Shown: positions 52,188 to 60,906 of the stretch, in pieces | Layout of the letters: each line of letters starts with the position of its first letter | How positions within the stretch are numbered: position 1 is the first letter of the stretch | NCBI RefSeq assembly: GCF_001688725.2 | Contig: NZ_CP015401.2 | Coordinates: 868,001 to 932,000 of the forward strand | Direction: 5' to 3' | Source: Bacteroides caecimuris | GTDB lineage: Bacteria > Bacteroidota > Bacteroidia > Bacteroidales > Bacteroidaceae | DNA: 64,000 nt | The notes under the pieces: generated by a model | Told to the model about the DNA's origin: nothing | Databases searched by the model: none | The model's input: only the letters and a program-made list of their open reading frames with translations | Program-made: the position numbers and the translations under genes

Positions 52188-53471
52188 ATGAAACCGAAAA
52201 CACGCATACAACAGGAAGTCGCACGTTTGAGCAAGCGACTACCGGGATTGACCGAAGAACAAAGGGCATACGCTTTCCGCCACTGCTTCAAGCATTACGC
52301 AGTCAAAAGGGCAGACGGCACGAACATCTGCACCGAATGCGGACATTCGTGGAAAAGCGACCACGACCTTGCGGATACCGTTTGCGGATGCACCTGCTCC
52401 CATTGCGGTATGGAGTTGGAAGCATTGCGCACCCGAAAGAGTGTTTTCAGAGATATGGAGTATTTCTCCATCGTCACCACCTGCAAGCGATACCAAGTGA
52501 TACGCTTCTTTTCCGTCAAGTCACGATACAAGGCAGGGCAGCCAGCCGAATATTCCATCTTTGAAGTGGTGCAGAGGTGGATTGCCCCCGACGGCAAGAC
52601 AACGACCGTTGCCCGATTGCGTGGCATGTCCTTGTTCTATTACGACCTATGGAATGAATACAGCGACATGGAAGTACGCAAGAACGGAGAATTTCGGGCA
52701 TACGACATAAATCCGGTATGCACCTACCCCCGACAGCGTTTCATACCCGAAGTGAAACGCAACGGCTTCAAGGGTGATTATCACAACATCCTGCCTTACG
52801 ACCTTTTCAAAGCCATACTTTCCGACTGCCGAGCCGAAACGCTGTTGAAGGCAGGGCAATATCCCATGTTGCGTTACTATATATACCACTCTTTCAATAT
52901 CGTAGAGTATTGGGCATCCTTGAAGATATGTATCCGAAATGGCTACACCATTGCCAACGGCTCTATGTGGCGTGACACGATAGACCTCCTGCGTCATTTC
53001 GGCAAGGACACGAACAGCCCGAAGTACGTTTGCCCTGCCGACCTCAAAGCCGAACACGACAAGTTGGTGGCGAAGCGTAACCGACAAAGGGAACGTGAGC
53101 GGACGGAACAGCAACGGCAAAAGGCGATTGAGGACGAGAAGAACTATCTAAAAGCCAAAGGTATCTTCTTCGGACTTGTGTTCTCCGACAACCTTATCCG
53201 TATCAAGGTCATAGAGAGCGTGGAGGAAATGATAGAGGAAGGACGTATGATGCACCATTGCGTGGGTGGCTACCACAATCGGGAAAATTCTCTTATCCTT
53301 TCAGCGACCATTGACGGCAGACGCATAGAAACGATAGAGGTATCACTGAAAACTTTGGAGGTGGTGCAGTGCCGTGGCTTATGCAACGAGAACACCGAAT
53401 ACCACGACCGCATTGTAAACCTTGTGAACAGCAACGTGAACCTTATCCGCCAACGAATGGAAGCGGCATAG
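52188..53471 (+). CDS. PcfJ-domain protein
   Basis: 427 aa. An N-terminal Cys-rich zinc-finger-like region (GTNICTECGHSW, GCTCSHCGMEL), a central aromatic region and a C-terminal PcfJ core with MMHHCVGGYHNRENSLILS. PcfJ-type proteins are widespread in conjugative elements and phages. The core's HCVG motif hints at catalysis, but no reaction has been established as far as I know. Two bp after the PcfK-like gene; the two form a pair. Confidence 0.85.
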   Translation: MKPKTRIQQEVARLSKRLPGLTEEQRAYAFRHCFKHYAVKRADGTNICTECGHSWKSDHDLADTVCGCTCSHCGMELEALRTRKSVFRDMEYFSIVTTCKRYQVIRFFSVKSRYKAGQPAEYSIFEVVQRWIAPDGKTTTVARLRGMSLFYYDLWNEYSDMEVRKNGEFRAYDINPVCTYPRQRFIPEVKRNGFKGDYHNILPYDLFKAILSDCRAETLLKAGQYPMLRYYIYHSFNIVEYWASLKICIRNGYTIANGSMWRDTIDLLRHFGKDTNSPKYVCPADLKAEHDKLVAKRNRQRERERTEQQRQKAIEDEKNYLKAKGIFFGLVFSDNLIRIKVIESVEEMIEEGRMMHHCVGGYHNRENSLILSATIDGRRIETIEVSLKTLEVVQCRGLCNENTEYHDRIVNLVNSNVNLIRQRMEAA

Positions 53472-53495
53472 TATAAACCTATAATACCCAATAGT

Positions 53496-53753
53496 ATGGA
53501 AGTAAGAATTGAAAGCATGATTTGTCTGTGGGACGATAAAATCCCCACAATGTTCCTTGAATTTGTAAACCTCCTCACTCTGGCAACGAGTGAGGAGCAG
53601 TTAAGGGCAAGCGTCAAGGACTTTGCCGAGAAGCACGAACTTGACAGGTTTTTCCTTTACGGCTTCGGCTCCCACCATTTCTACCTGCACCAACGCTATA
53701 CGAGTGACCCCGAAATGGTGATGCGCAACAGAGTTTTGTCAGTACATTTTTAA
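53496..53753 (+). CDS. Small conjugative-transposon protein, 85 aa
   Basis: MEVRIESMICLWDDKIPTMF followed by a helical stretch (LATSEEQLRASVKDFAEKHE) and an aromatic-rich C-terminus (YGFGSHHFYLHQRY). Not recognised. In line with neighbours in orientation, spacing and composition. Confidence 0.65.
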   Translation: MEVRIESMICLWDDKIPTMFLEFVNLLTLATSEEQLRASVKDFAEKHELDRFFLYGFGSHHFYLHQRYTSDPEMVMRNRVLSVHF

Positions 53754-53773
53754 CCACTCTAAAATCAACGATT

Positions 53774-54007
53774 ATGGCAACACGAATGACCATCAACGGA
53801 ATAAGCACCTGCACCGAAGCAGGTACGGAGAAATACGAGCGTTTCCAATTAGGTATCGGCAGACGCAAGCGGACACTTGTGCAGTACGACTACCGCCATC
53901 CCACAAACGGAGAGTTGTTCTCTTGTGTCAAACCCACGTTGGACGAGTGCCGAGCCGCACGGGACAAGTGGCTCACGGCAAAGGGAGGAAAGGAGGACAG
54001 ACGATGA
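53774..54007 (+). CDS. DUF3873-like protein, 77 aa
   Basis: Begins MATRMTINGISTCTEAGTEK and contains QYDYRHPTNGELFSCVKPTL and ECRAARDKWL, which I associate with DUF3873 of Bacteroides conjugative elements. Unknown function. Its stop overlaps the next start by 4 bp (ATGA). Confidence 0.72.
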   Translation: MATRMTINGISTCTEAGTEKYERFQLGIGRRKRTLVQYDYRHPTNGELFSCVKPTLDECRAARDKWLTAKGGKEDRR

Positions 54008-54249
54008 ACGCAGCCTACCAAACGCTGATAGTGAAGTTCAGCGAGCCTATCAAAGTATTGGACGGCATCTTTGACGATGCCGAAGCGTGGGGAGTTGATA
54101 CCCTAAAAAAGTGGATAGATGACTATGAAAGTAGCAGGTTTACCGCCATTGACAGCCATACGGCAGTCATCACAAGCGAGTACAATATGGAGTGCCTGAT
54201 GGAATGGTTGAAACGAAACACACCCATTGCCGAGATAACAGAATGTTGA
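54004..54249 (+). CDS. Small conjugative-transposon protein, 81 aa
   Basis: MNAAYQTLIVKFSEPIKVLD, then VDTLKKWIDDYESSRFTAID. Not recognised. Coupled to the DUF3873-like gene by a 4-bp overlap; a perfect hairpin follows the stop. Confidence 0.68.
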   Translation: MNAAYQTLIVKFSEPIKVLDGIFDDAEAWGVDTLKKWIDDYESSRFTAIDSHTAVITSEYNMECLMEWLKRNTPIAEITEC

Positions 54250-54253
54250 ACAA

Positions 54254-54277
54254 GTTGGCGGTGTCCGCACCGCCAAC
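54254..54277 (+). terminator. Perfect 10-bp hairpin without T-tract
   Basis: GTTGGCGGTG-TCCG-CACCGCCAAC. No U-run follows, so it may be an RNA processing or stability element between genes of the operon instead of a terminator. Confidence 0.45.
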
Positions 54278-54302
54278 ATATAAACCCTAAAAGACAGCGT
54301 AT

Positions 54303-54611
54303 ATGATAGCGAAGACAATTTTGGAGCAGATAGGCGGCAGACGCTTTGCCGCCATGACTGGAAGCAAGGACTTCATAGACATGGGCAACGGCTTGCGCAT
54401 GAGCCTTGCGAGGAACAAGACAAGTGCCAACCGCCTTGACATCATCTATGACGGAGGGGCAGACCTCTACAATATGCGTTTCTACCGCAGGACGTTCAGC
54501 AAAAAGACATTCGAGTGCAAGACGAAGGACATCGAAACGCACAAGGGGATATATTGCGATATGCTGGAAGAAATGTTCACGATGGTAACGGGGCTTTACA
54601 CCCGATTTTGA
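54303..54611 (+). CDS. Conserved conjugative-transposon protein, 102 aa
   Basis: Contains MIAKTILEQIGGRRFAAMTG and GNGLRMSLARNKTSANRLDI; an alpha/beta protein with many basic residues, found in similar elements as far as I recall. No function known. Leader AAAAGACAGCGTAT precedes the ATG. Confidence 0.7.
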   Translation: MIAKTILEQIGGRRFAAMTGSKDFIDMGNGLRMSLARNKTSANRLDIIYDGGADLYNMRFYRRTFSKKTFECKTKDIETHKGIYCDMLEEMFTMVTGLYTRF

Positions 54612-54616
54612 GGGGT

Positions 54617-54673
54617 GGGCGGCAAAAGCCGCCCTACTTTCTTTCGGTGAGCATGATGGCGGACAAAGAAAGT
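54617..54673 (+). terminator. Double hairpin after the 102-aa gene
   Basis: GGGCGGC-AAAA-GCCGCCC (54617-54634) is followed at once by ACTTTCTTT (54636-54644), itself pairing with AAAGAAAGT at 54665-54673. The first stem plus T-rich tract is terminator-like; the second could compete with it. Confidence 0.55.
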
Positions 54674-54727
54674 AGCAAAGAAACCTTGTCTAATCTTCGA
54701 TAATATTTACAAAAACAAGTTTTAATC

Positions 54728-54949
54728 ATGGAAGCAATCAGACAGAACGGAAAAATCATCTTGCACAGCGATGACGGAACAGGCATGAAGATGATTTTCA
54801 AAAACCTGACGGGAAAGAATTTTCAAGGTCGGGAGTATGCGGAGTATATCCGTCATATCGCAATCGGAAGCATGGGATTTTCACCCGGCATCATCGAACA
54901 TTGCAGGGACGGTGAGGTAATCGACATGGGAACAATACCGAATGTATGA
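54728..54949 (+). CDS. Small conjugative-transposon protein, 73 aa
   Basis: MEAIRQNGKIILHSDDGTGM, then YIRHIAIGSMGFSPGIIEHC. Not recognised. Last rightward accessory gene; a strong bidirectional terminator follows. Confidence 0.65.
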   Translation: MEAIRQNGKIILHSDDGTGMKMIFKNLTGKNFQGREYAEYIRHIAIGSMGFSPGIIEHCRDGEVIDMGTIPNV

Positions 54950-54960
54950 AATGAAAGCGG

Positions 54961-54999
54961 AAAATCCGATGAAGCAGGCAGCTTCATCGGATTTTCTTT
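54961..54999. terminator. Bidirectional terminator between accessory and tra operons
   Basis: AAAATCCGATGAAGC (54961-54975) is the perfect reverse complement of GCTTCATCGGATTTT (54981-54995) with a 5-nt loop and T/A tracts on both sides. It insulates two converging operons. Confidence 0.9.
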
Positions 55000-55017
55000 T
55001 GTCAGGCACTTGCCATA

Positions 55018-55545
55018 TCACGGAACATACAGCAGCGCAAATTCCGCCTTCCTCCGTTTGAGCAGCATGGCGTGCCGTTTACCCTTGTAATTGCAGAAAG
55101 CAATATACTCCCGATAAATGTTCCTGTCGCCCGCTTCCAATTTTCGGATCAGCGTGCTTTTGGAGTATCCGTTGCCGCCCAAAAGTTTCGCCGGACCGAC
55201 ATTGAAAGCCAGCGTGCCAAGCAAAATCGAATCCGCCCCGAACCTACGGAACATGGCGATGAACTTCCGCAGGTCTTTGCGCAGGAGCGCGTCCGCCTGC
55301 CGTTTCGTCATGGTGCGTGCAGAATACCTTTCGCCTTTTTGTAAACGATGCCCCCAGCCCAAGTAGGGATAGCAGCTTTGGTCATGCCAGCCTTCAAAAT
55401 AGCGGGTGCATAGAAAAGCCCGCTCCATGAGTGGCAGGCGGTAGATTGCCGCCTGTCTGTCCGTTCCCTCTTGGCGGCTGATCTGTGCGGACACGGAACA
55501 GACCGCCAGCAGCGAACAGAGGATAGCCATGAATACACGCATCAT
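55018..55545 (-). CDS. GH24-type lysozyme of the conjugation operon
   Basis: 175 aa with signal peptide (MAILCSLLAVCSVSAQ). Catalytic Glu in RYFEGWHDQ and the GWGHRL block agree with T4-type (GH24) lysozymes, as does the C-terminal LRKDLRKFIAMFRRFGADSI. Likely opens peptidoglycan locally for the mating channel. Last gene of the tra operon, overlapping traQ by 4 bp. Confidence 0.85.
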   Translation of the reverse strand: MMRVFMAILCSLLAVCSVSAQISRQEGTDRQAAIYRLPLMERAFLCTRYFEGWHDQSCYPYLGWGHRLQKGERYSARTMTKRQADALLRKDLRKFIAMFRRFGADSILLGTLAFNVGPAKLLGGNGYSKSTLIRKLEAGDRNIYREYIAFCNYKGKRHAMLLKRRKAEFALLYVP

Positions 55546-56045
55546 CTTGGCAGAGGTTTGAAATTGCCCATAGGGATGACGGTCTGAATGTCGTCCTTAC
55601 CGTTCCGATTATTGAAGTCAAATTCCAATTCATAGGAATTTTTGAAATTGTCCACCACCACCACGATGAAGTTGTGCGCCTCGTCGCCCTCTGCCGTGTA
55701 GTACAGCCGGAACTTCTCGTTTTCGAGCAGGTAGCGGTCGTTGGGCAGGAACGTAATGCCGTTGTCCATTTTCAATGTACCTTCCCCCTCGAACTGGAAA
55801 TACCGGATGGTATAGAGGGTGTTGGCGAAGTCGCCCGTCTTTTTCAGCTCACAGCGGATTTCCACCGTCTGCCCCTTCGTCACCTTGTTCGGCACGGGCA
55901 TGGTTTCCACCGTGAAGGGATAGGATTGCTGGATGTCCATGTCGTCGTCACACGACACGAGCGTGAGCGACACGGCGGCGAACAGGCAGAGTGCCAACGC
56001 CTTGAAGATGGATTTTCTTCGGTTCTTGTTGTTCAGTATGTTCAT
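55542..56045 (-). CDS. traQ: Conjugative transposon protein TraQ (DUF3872)
   Basis: 167-aa predicted lipoprotein (lipobox LVSC in AAVSLTLVSCDDD). The mature beta-rich part includes QQSYPFTVETMPVPNKVTKG and DFNNRNGKDDIQTVIPMG. Member of the DUF3872/TraQ family. Overlaps traP by 4 bp. Confidence 0.87.
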   Translation of the reverse strand: MNILNNKNRRKSIFKALALCLFAAVSLTLVSCDDDMDIQQSYPFTVETMPVPNKVTKGQTVEIRCELKKTGDFANTLYTIRYFQFEGEGTLKMDNGITFLPNDRYLLENEKFRLYYTAEGDEAHNFIVVVVDNFKNSYELEFDFNNRNGKDDIQTVIPMGNFKPLPR

Positions 56046-56944
56046 TTCAATTTGATTTTTAAGTTATTGTTCATTTCTTTTTTCGTTGTCAGTTGCAGAT
56101 ACTCGTTCAAGTCCTTGCAACCGTCATAGAGGGCTGAACGGTCACAGGCACGTCTGCCATAGCGTTTGCCAAGAACGTCAAGCGTCCTCCGTCCGGCTTC
56201 GTCACGGTCAAGGAAACAGTTGATGCGTCCGTAAGCGTCCAGATGCTTCATCGCCTTTTCCACGTTGGAAACGGAGTTCAGCACAAGACTGTCGCCATTG
56301 CCGACTATGCCGAGTGTGGCAGCAGAAAGGAAATCCATAAATCCCTCGAACACGCTGCACACGTCGGCAGCGGTATTTTCCAGCTTTACCAGTGACACAT
56401 CTTTCGGTGGTATGCAACCCTTGAAATGGCGGCTGCGTACCTCATAGCCGCCAGCCATGTTTGGAAAGCCTATTGCGAAATACCGCTTTCCACGCACGCC
56501 ATAGTTCAGGCGGAAACAATGGTGGAATGCAACGGCATAAGGTATGCCCCGTTCCGCCAGATAGTCCGTCAGCGGTGAGCGGAGCAACGGGACGGCTTCC
56601 ACTCCTTCAAAGGCAGGTTCGGCAGGCTTCGGTTGATAGGTCGGAAAAGCCGACCTATCAACCACCATATTTGCGGCTTTCGCTATAAACCTCGCCTGTT
56701 CCATAAAATCCACGCTTTGCGCAAACTCCCCGGCAAGCGTAAAGATGTCGCCACCCTTGCCCAAACCGAAGTCGTACCAGAGCTGTTTCGCCACGTTCAC
56801 ACGGAAAGAGGGTGTGCGCTCATTGCGGTACGGCGCACGATACCAAAGCTCGTTTCCGCTTCTCCGTACAGGCTCGTGCCCCAACCGCGCGAGAAAGTCT
56901 GCCAACGGAATCCGCCTTATCATGTCGATGTCCGTATGCTCCAT
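56042..56944 (-). CDS. traP: TraP: CHC2-like/Toprim DNA primase of the conjugative transposon
   Basis: 300 aa from the ATG at 56944. N-terminal DnaG CHC2-like block without the cysteines (LWYRAPYRNERTPSFRVN, YDFGLGKGGDIFTLA), then a Toprim domain with Glu in SVFEGFMDFLSA and the DxD-like CFLDRDEAGRRTL. Likely primes the complementary strand after transfer. Longer frames upstream overlap traO out of family context. Confidence 0.85.
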   Translation of the reverse strand: MEHTDIDMIRRIPLADFLARLGHEPVRRSGNELWYRAPYRNERTPSFRVNVAKQLWYDFGLGKGGDIFTLAGEFAQSVDFMEQARFIAKAANMVVDRSAFPTYQPKPAEPAFEGVEAVPLLRSPLTDYLAERGIPYAVAFHHCFRLNYGVRGKRYFAIGFPNMAGGYEVRSRHFKGCIPPKDVSLVKLENTAADVCSVFEGFMDFLSAATLGIVGNGDSLVLNSVSNVEKAMKHLDAYGRINCFLDRDEAGRRTLDVLGKRYGRRACDRSALYDGCKDLNEYLQLTTKKEMNNNLKIKLK

Positions 56945-56952
56945 GCGGTGCG

Positions 56953-57528
56953 TCAGTTGATGATTATCTTGATGCCCGCCCCGAATTGGCAATGGAACTT
57001 TCTCGTGTCGCCACCCCACAGACAACGCTCCCGGAGGTTGGCGAGCAGGGCGATACGGTCAGCCACGTAAAACTCCACGTCCAGCGTCAGCGCACCGCCG
57101 TAGATGAAGGCGTCACGGTCATGGAGCGTGGAGCCGTCAGGCAGCACCTTCTCGCCCCAGTTCACCGATTCATACCCGGCAAGAGCCGAAGCACCCGCAT
57201 AGACGAACACGGTTTTACGCGCGTCGGACAGTATCTTGAAGTAGTAGCCGCCCTCTGCCGTGAACTGTGCCACGGGTATCTTTGCGTCCTTGTAGGGGTT
57301 GTTCTTCAGCAGGTACTCGCCGCCGAACACCCATCTGTTACCTTTCTTCGTGTAGGTGGAGAGAGCCGCCCCGAAGCTGTACCCGCCGTCGTTGCCGCCG
57401 GGATTGAAGCCGTCCGCCATGTTTGCCCTGACCTCGATGCCTTGCATCTTCGGCAGGCACCGCTGGGCGTTCGCCCGCCCTGTGAACAGGGCAAGCGACG
57501 CGATAATCATGAAAAGGTACTTCTTCAT
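56953..57528 (-). CDS. traO: Conjugative transposon protein TraO
   Basis: 191 aa, signal peptide (FMIIASLALFTGRANAQ). An outer-membrane-like beta protein with GYSFGAALSTYTKKGNRWVF and ALTLDVEFYVADRIALLANL, agreeing with TraO of this family. Two bp downstream of traN. Confidence 0.88.
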   Translation of the reverse strand: MKKYLFMIIASLALFTGRANAQRCLPKMQGIEVRANMADGFNPGGNDGGYSFGAALSTYTKKGNRWVFGGEYLLKNNPYKDAKIPVAQFTAEGGYYFKILSDARKTVFVYAGASALAGYESVNWGEKVLPDGSTLHDRDAFIYGGALTLDVEFYVADRIALLANLRERCLWGGDTRKFHCQFGAGIKIIIN

Positions 57529-57530
57529 AG

Positions 57531-58535
57531 TCAGCGCACTTGAAGTTCGTTGATGGTATTGGCTCGTACCAAGTCCTCGTTCTCAATCACGAAGGACTGG
57601 TGGCGACCGCCGTTCTTCTCGTTCAGCTCCACCACGAGGCACTTGCCGTCGGGGATGGTGAACTTTGCCATCGTGAAGACCGTGCGCTCGCTCTTCCTGC
57701 CCGGCACGAGCGTGGCGTAGTTCTGCGCGCGGAGCGGCAGGACGATCTGCTCCTGCACGGCGGTACGCTTCGCTACCTTCTTGTCCACGATTTTCCACGT
57801 TATGTAGTCCACGTCGAAAGGAATGTTGCTCTGGTTCTTGATTTCCGTGTGGAAATACAGAAGCCCGTTATGCGTGTAGATGCCTTTCAGCAGGTACTGG
57901 ATGCCGAAACGCTTGCAGCCGATGTGCTTCACCTCGCGCTTGTTCTGCCTGTGGATGGACTTCATGATAAGGCGCACCAGCATCGGGCTTTCGCTGCCCA
58001 GCTCCTTCAGATAGATTTCCTGCGCGTTGTTCGGGCGGTTCACCGCCGAGCCGTCATGGATGAAATCGCACATCTCCACGTTGAGCAGCAGCGGTTCGGC
58101 GGCGTACTTCACGTTGAAGGTGTAAAAATTTCCGTCTTCCGTGATTACGGACATGTTGGTTTCGTTCGGAAAGTCCCTCACGGTAGCCTTCACGCGGATG
58201 ACGTTCTCGGCTCCGTCGGCTTTGCCCGCAATCAGGTCGGGCGAGCCTAAATCGACATAGCGCACTTCCGAGGGGAAAATGACGTGGACGGTCTTGTCGT
58301 AGGTCACTTCCAAACCGTGCGGGGGGACCATGCGGTCAAATCCCAGCTTTCTTGTCAGCCCGTGGTACAGGTCGCCGTCCGCCTCCTTCTGCGGATAGAC
58401 CTCCTTTGTCAAGGTCGGCTGTTCTGTCGTCGGCTGTTCTACACTGCCGTTGTCCGTTCCAACGGTCACGTTCTCCTGCGCGTTGGCAGTAGCGATGCCC
58501 ATAGCGAGGGCAAACATGATGATTACTTTTCTCAT
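57531..58535 (-). CDS. traN: Conjugative transposon protein TraN (DUF4138)
   Basis: 334 aa, signal peptide ending ANAQ. The DUF4138 core includes VTYDKTVHVIFPSEVRYVDL and KRFGIQYLLKGIYTHNGLLY. Probably an outer-membrane-associated mating-channel component similar in role to VirB9. The start follows the leader CCACTAAAATCCAAAGTAAT, also found before traI. Confidence 0.9.
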   Translation of the reverse strand: MRKVIIMFALAMGIATANAQENVTVGTDNGSVEQPTTEQPTLTKEVYPQKEADGDLYHGLTRKLGFDRMVPPHGLEVTYDKTVHVIFPSEVRYVDLGSPDLIAGKADGAENVIRVKATVRDFPNETNMSVITEDGNFYTFNVKYAAEPLLLNVEMCDFIHDGSAVNRPNNAQEIYLKELGSESPMLVRLIMKSIHRQNKREVKHIGCKRFGIQYLLKGIYTHNGLLYFHTEIKNQSNIPFDVDYITWKIVDKKVAKRTAVQEQIVLPLRAQNYATLVPGRKSERTVFTMAKFTIPDGKCLVVELNEKNGGRHQSFVIENEDLVRANTINELQVR

Positions 58536-58598
58536 ATTACTTTGGATTTTAGTGGTAAATTAAACATTGGTTGTTGTTACTTTTTCTGTATTCTGTTT

Positions 58599-59948
58599 TC
58601 AGTCTATCTCCTGATAGAGCATGACCCTGTACCCGGCTTTCAGATGCACTTTCACCGTGCGCATCTTCTTGGCGATATACTGGCTCGTGCCTTGTATCAG
58701 CCCCTTGCCCAAGTCGGAGGCGAGCTGCGCCCCTGCATTGGTGGAGATATTGATGCTGCTCCCCAGCGAGCCGCCCATGTTTGCGGCAACCTCCCTGACA
58801 GCGTTCATTTCCATCGAGTTGGGGATGAAGATGCCGGGCTGCCCGTCCGTGTCATACACCGCCAGTTCCACCGGGATGATCGTACCTGTGTACTCCAGCG
58901 AAGTAATTTCAATATCAAGCCGTTCGCCCTGAATCTTTGCCGTGCCGACCACCACCGCATTACGGGGGATGATTTTGTCAGCCACCGCCATCGGCTCCAG
59001 CAGCCGTAATCTTACCGCCTGCCCGTCGGTCACGCTTTGCGCCCCATAGACGCACGCCGATATGGTGTTCCTGTCCGATACGGTCGTGACGCCCACCGCC
59101 GTGTTGAAATTGCGGTTACGCTCCTGCGAGAAGGAGGCGACAAACTCGGCGTTACTCATCGGTTGTCCAAGCGAGGACACCACCTGATGCACTACCTGCC
59201 TGACGGGTTTCGCCGTGTTCTTTCCGGCTTTCTGCACGGGGTAAGGCTCAGCCGCCTGCACCGGTTCCGGCTTGCCGCCGTTCTGACCGCCCATGTATTT
59301 CGCCGCCAGCTCATAGGACTTTTCCATAAGTGCCACCTGCTCATCCATAGCGGACGCCTTGCCTTTCTCGCTTTCCAGTTCCGATTCCAGCGATGCGATA
59401 CGCTCCAGCAGTTCGTCCATCTCCGCGTTGTCGTTCTCCGGCTGCTCGTAGAAGTTACCGAGCGTGGCATTGAGGTCGCGGTAGGCGGCTGCGGAGGATT
59501 GGATGGTTTTCGGTGCGGGCTTCACCGCCTCTTCCGTTCCACCGGGATTGGCAAGGTCGAAGTCACTGCCATTGTCCGCTTCCACTGTTTCGCGGTCGAA
59601 CAGGTCGCCCAACTGCTGCATGGCACGGTCGCGGTTCTCCTGCCGTTCTTCCATCGCCCCCTGTTCGTAGGCTTTCGCCTTGTCGCCGATAATCCGGCGG
59701 TTCGCCTTGTCCGCGTCGGGCATTTCGATGTTGTAGCCGCCCGTTCCCGGCTCCTGCTCCTTGCCGGAGGACGGTGCGAATATCAGCCACATTGCACCGA
59801 GGAATACCAGCACCATAGCGGGCAGCACTATCATCTTCTGACGTTTCAGCCGTTGGGCTTCGGTCAGCGGCTTGCGCACCTTCTTCGGTTTCCCGTTGTC
59901 GGGAGCCGCCTTGTTCTCGTTTTTAGGTTCATTCTTCGTCTGTTCCAT
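58599..59948 (-). CDS. traM: Conjugative transposon protein TraM
   Basis: 449 aa from the ATG at 59948. Cytoplasmic charged N-terminus, one transmembrane helix (IVLPAMVLVFLGAMWLIFAP), a long coiled-coil/linker periplasmic region, and a C-terminal VirB10-like part (VYGAQSVTDGQAVRLRLLEP, YTGTIIPVELAVYDTDGQPG). Bridges inner and outer membranes in the channel. Overlaps the traL 3' end by 20 bp. Confidence 0.9.
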   Translation of the reverse strand: MEQTKNEPKNENKAAPDNGKPKKVRKPLTEAQRLKRQKMIVLPAMVLVFLGAMWLIFAPSSGKEQEPGTGGYNIEMPDADKANRRIIGDKAKAYEQGAMEERQENRDRAMQQLGDLFDRETVEADNGSDFDLANPGGTEEAVKPAPKTIQSSAAAYRDLNATLGNFYEQPENDNAEMDELLERIASLESELESEKGKASAMDEQVALMEKSYELAAKYMGGQNGGKPEPVQAAEPYPVQKAGKNTAKPVRQVVHQVVSSLGQPMSNAEFVASFSQERNRNFNTAVGVTTVSDRNTISACVYGAQSVTDGQAVRLRLLEPMAVADKIIPRNAVVVGTAKIQGERLDIEITSLEYTGTIIPVELAVYDTDGQPGIFIPNSMEMNAVREVAANMGGSLGSSINISTNAGAQLASDLGKGLIQGTSQYIAKKMRTVKVHLKAGYRVMLYQEID

Positions 59949-60246
59949 ACATATTATTATAATAAGGTGTAAAATTGTCACTCACTTCAGGCTTCAAGGA
60001 CAGTTCCACCTGTCCGGCATGGTCTGTCACCATACGGCTGCCGTCATTCCTGCCGATGTCATGGACGGCTTTGCCGAAGGTGTAGAGGGCAAGCGCGGCG
60101 AATGCGGCGAGCATTGCCAGCACGACACGCCTGCGTGTCTTCGGCGGCAAGCCGTCCAGATACCCTTTGAGCCTTGCCACCAGCATTTTCTTTTTGTCGT
60201 GGAGTTTCCAATAGACCCTCCACAGCGATTTTCCGATTCCTTTCAT
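59929..60246 (-). CDS. traL: Conjugative transposon protein TraL (DUF3989)
   Basis: 105 aa from the ATG at 60246: MKGIGKSLWRVYWKLHDKKK, then a single transmembrane helix (RVVLAMLAAFAALALYTFG) and a short periplasmic tail. Matches DUF3989. The longer frame upstream lies inside traK and reads as a shadow. Confidence 0.85.
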   Translation of the reverse strand: MKGIGKSLWRVYWKLHDKKKMLVARLKGYLDGLPPKTRRRVVLAMLAAFAALALYTFGKAVHDIGRNDGSRMVTDHAGQVELSLKPEVSDNFTPYYNNMYGTDEE

Positions 60247-60251
60247 GCCTG

Positions 60252-60875
60252 TTAGCGTTTGATGGTTTGTAAATCCTTGTTCTCGATGATGGTGAAACCC
60301 TCGATGGTGAACCCGTTGGGGTTGTCGTCCGAACGGGACGAGTTCAAGAGGCGGCATGTGGTCACAAGGCTGCGCTCGGTGACGTTGCTCTGCCGGATGA
60401 TCTTCTGCGTGGCGTAGGTCACGGCACGGTAAGGATAGCCGTTGAAGTCGCACACCACGCTGTCCACCTTCAGCACTTGGTTGATGTTCCCGGCGATGAT
60501 GCGGTTGTAGTACCCCTTCTCGGCGAAGTCCGAATAGTAGTTGTACACGCTCTTGTCCGCTAATAGCAGGGCACGCTTCACGTTATGCTCTATCGCGCTC
60601 TTTTCGGGCGAGAGCGTGAAGAAAAGCTCGTGGAAGCGGCGCACATGCTCCCTTGCCTCTGCCGGACGGTTCTGCGACAGGTCCTGCGAGAGAGCCAGCA
60701 TCAGCGACTTGCCGTTGTCCAGCACGTAAATCTTCTCCCGCTGCCGCTCCGCGAAGCGGTAGGAACTCCACACGCTCCATACCGTTATCACGGCGCACAG
60801 CGAGAGGAAGACGATACCGAACAGGCGTATCTGCCTGAACGATGATTCGATGTTTTTGAGTGACTTGAATTCCAT
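60252..60875 (-). CDS. traK: Conjugative transposon protein TraK
   Basis: 207 aa: MEFKSLKNIESSFRQIRLFG, an N-terminal transmembrane helix (IVFLSLCAVITVWSVWSSYR), then a VirB8-like periplasmic domain (YSDFAEKGYYNRIIAGNINQ, VCDFNGYPYRAVTYATQKII). Fits the TraK family of CTnDOT-type elements, an assembly component at the inner membrane. Confidence 0.9.
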   Translation of the reverse strand: MEFKSLKNIESSFRQIRLFGIVFLSLCAVITVWSVWSSYRFAERQREKIYVLDNGKSLMLALSQDLSQNRPAEAREHVRRFHELFFTLSPEKSAIEHNVKRALLLADKSVYNYYSDFAEKGYYNRIIAGNINQVLKVDSVVCDFNGYPYRAVTYATQKIIRQSNVTERSLVTTCRLLNSSRSDDNPNGFTIEGFTIIENKDLQTIKR

Positions 60876-60906
60876 TGTTTTTTATTCGTTTTTAATTGTC
60901 AGTTGA

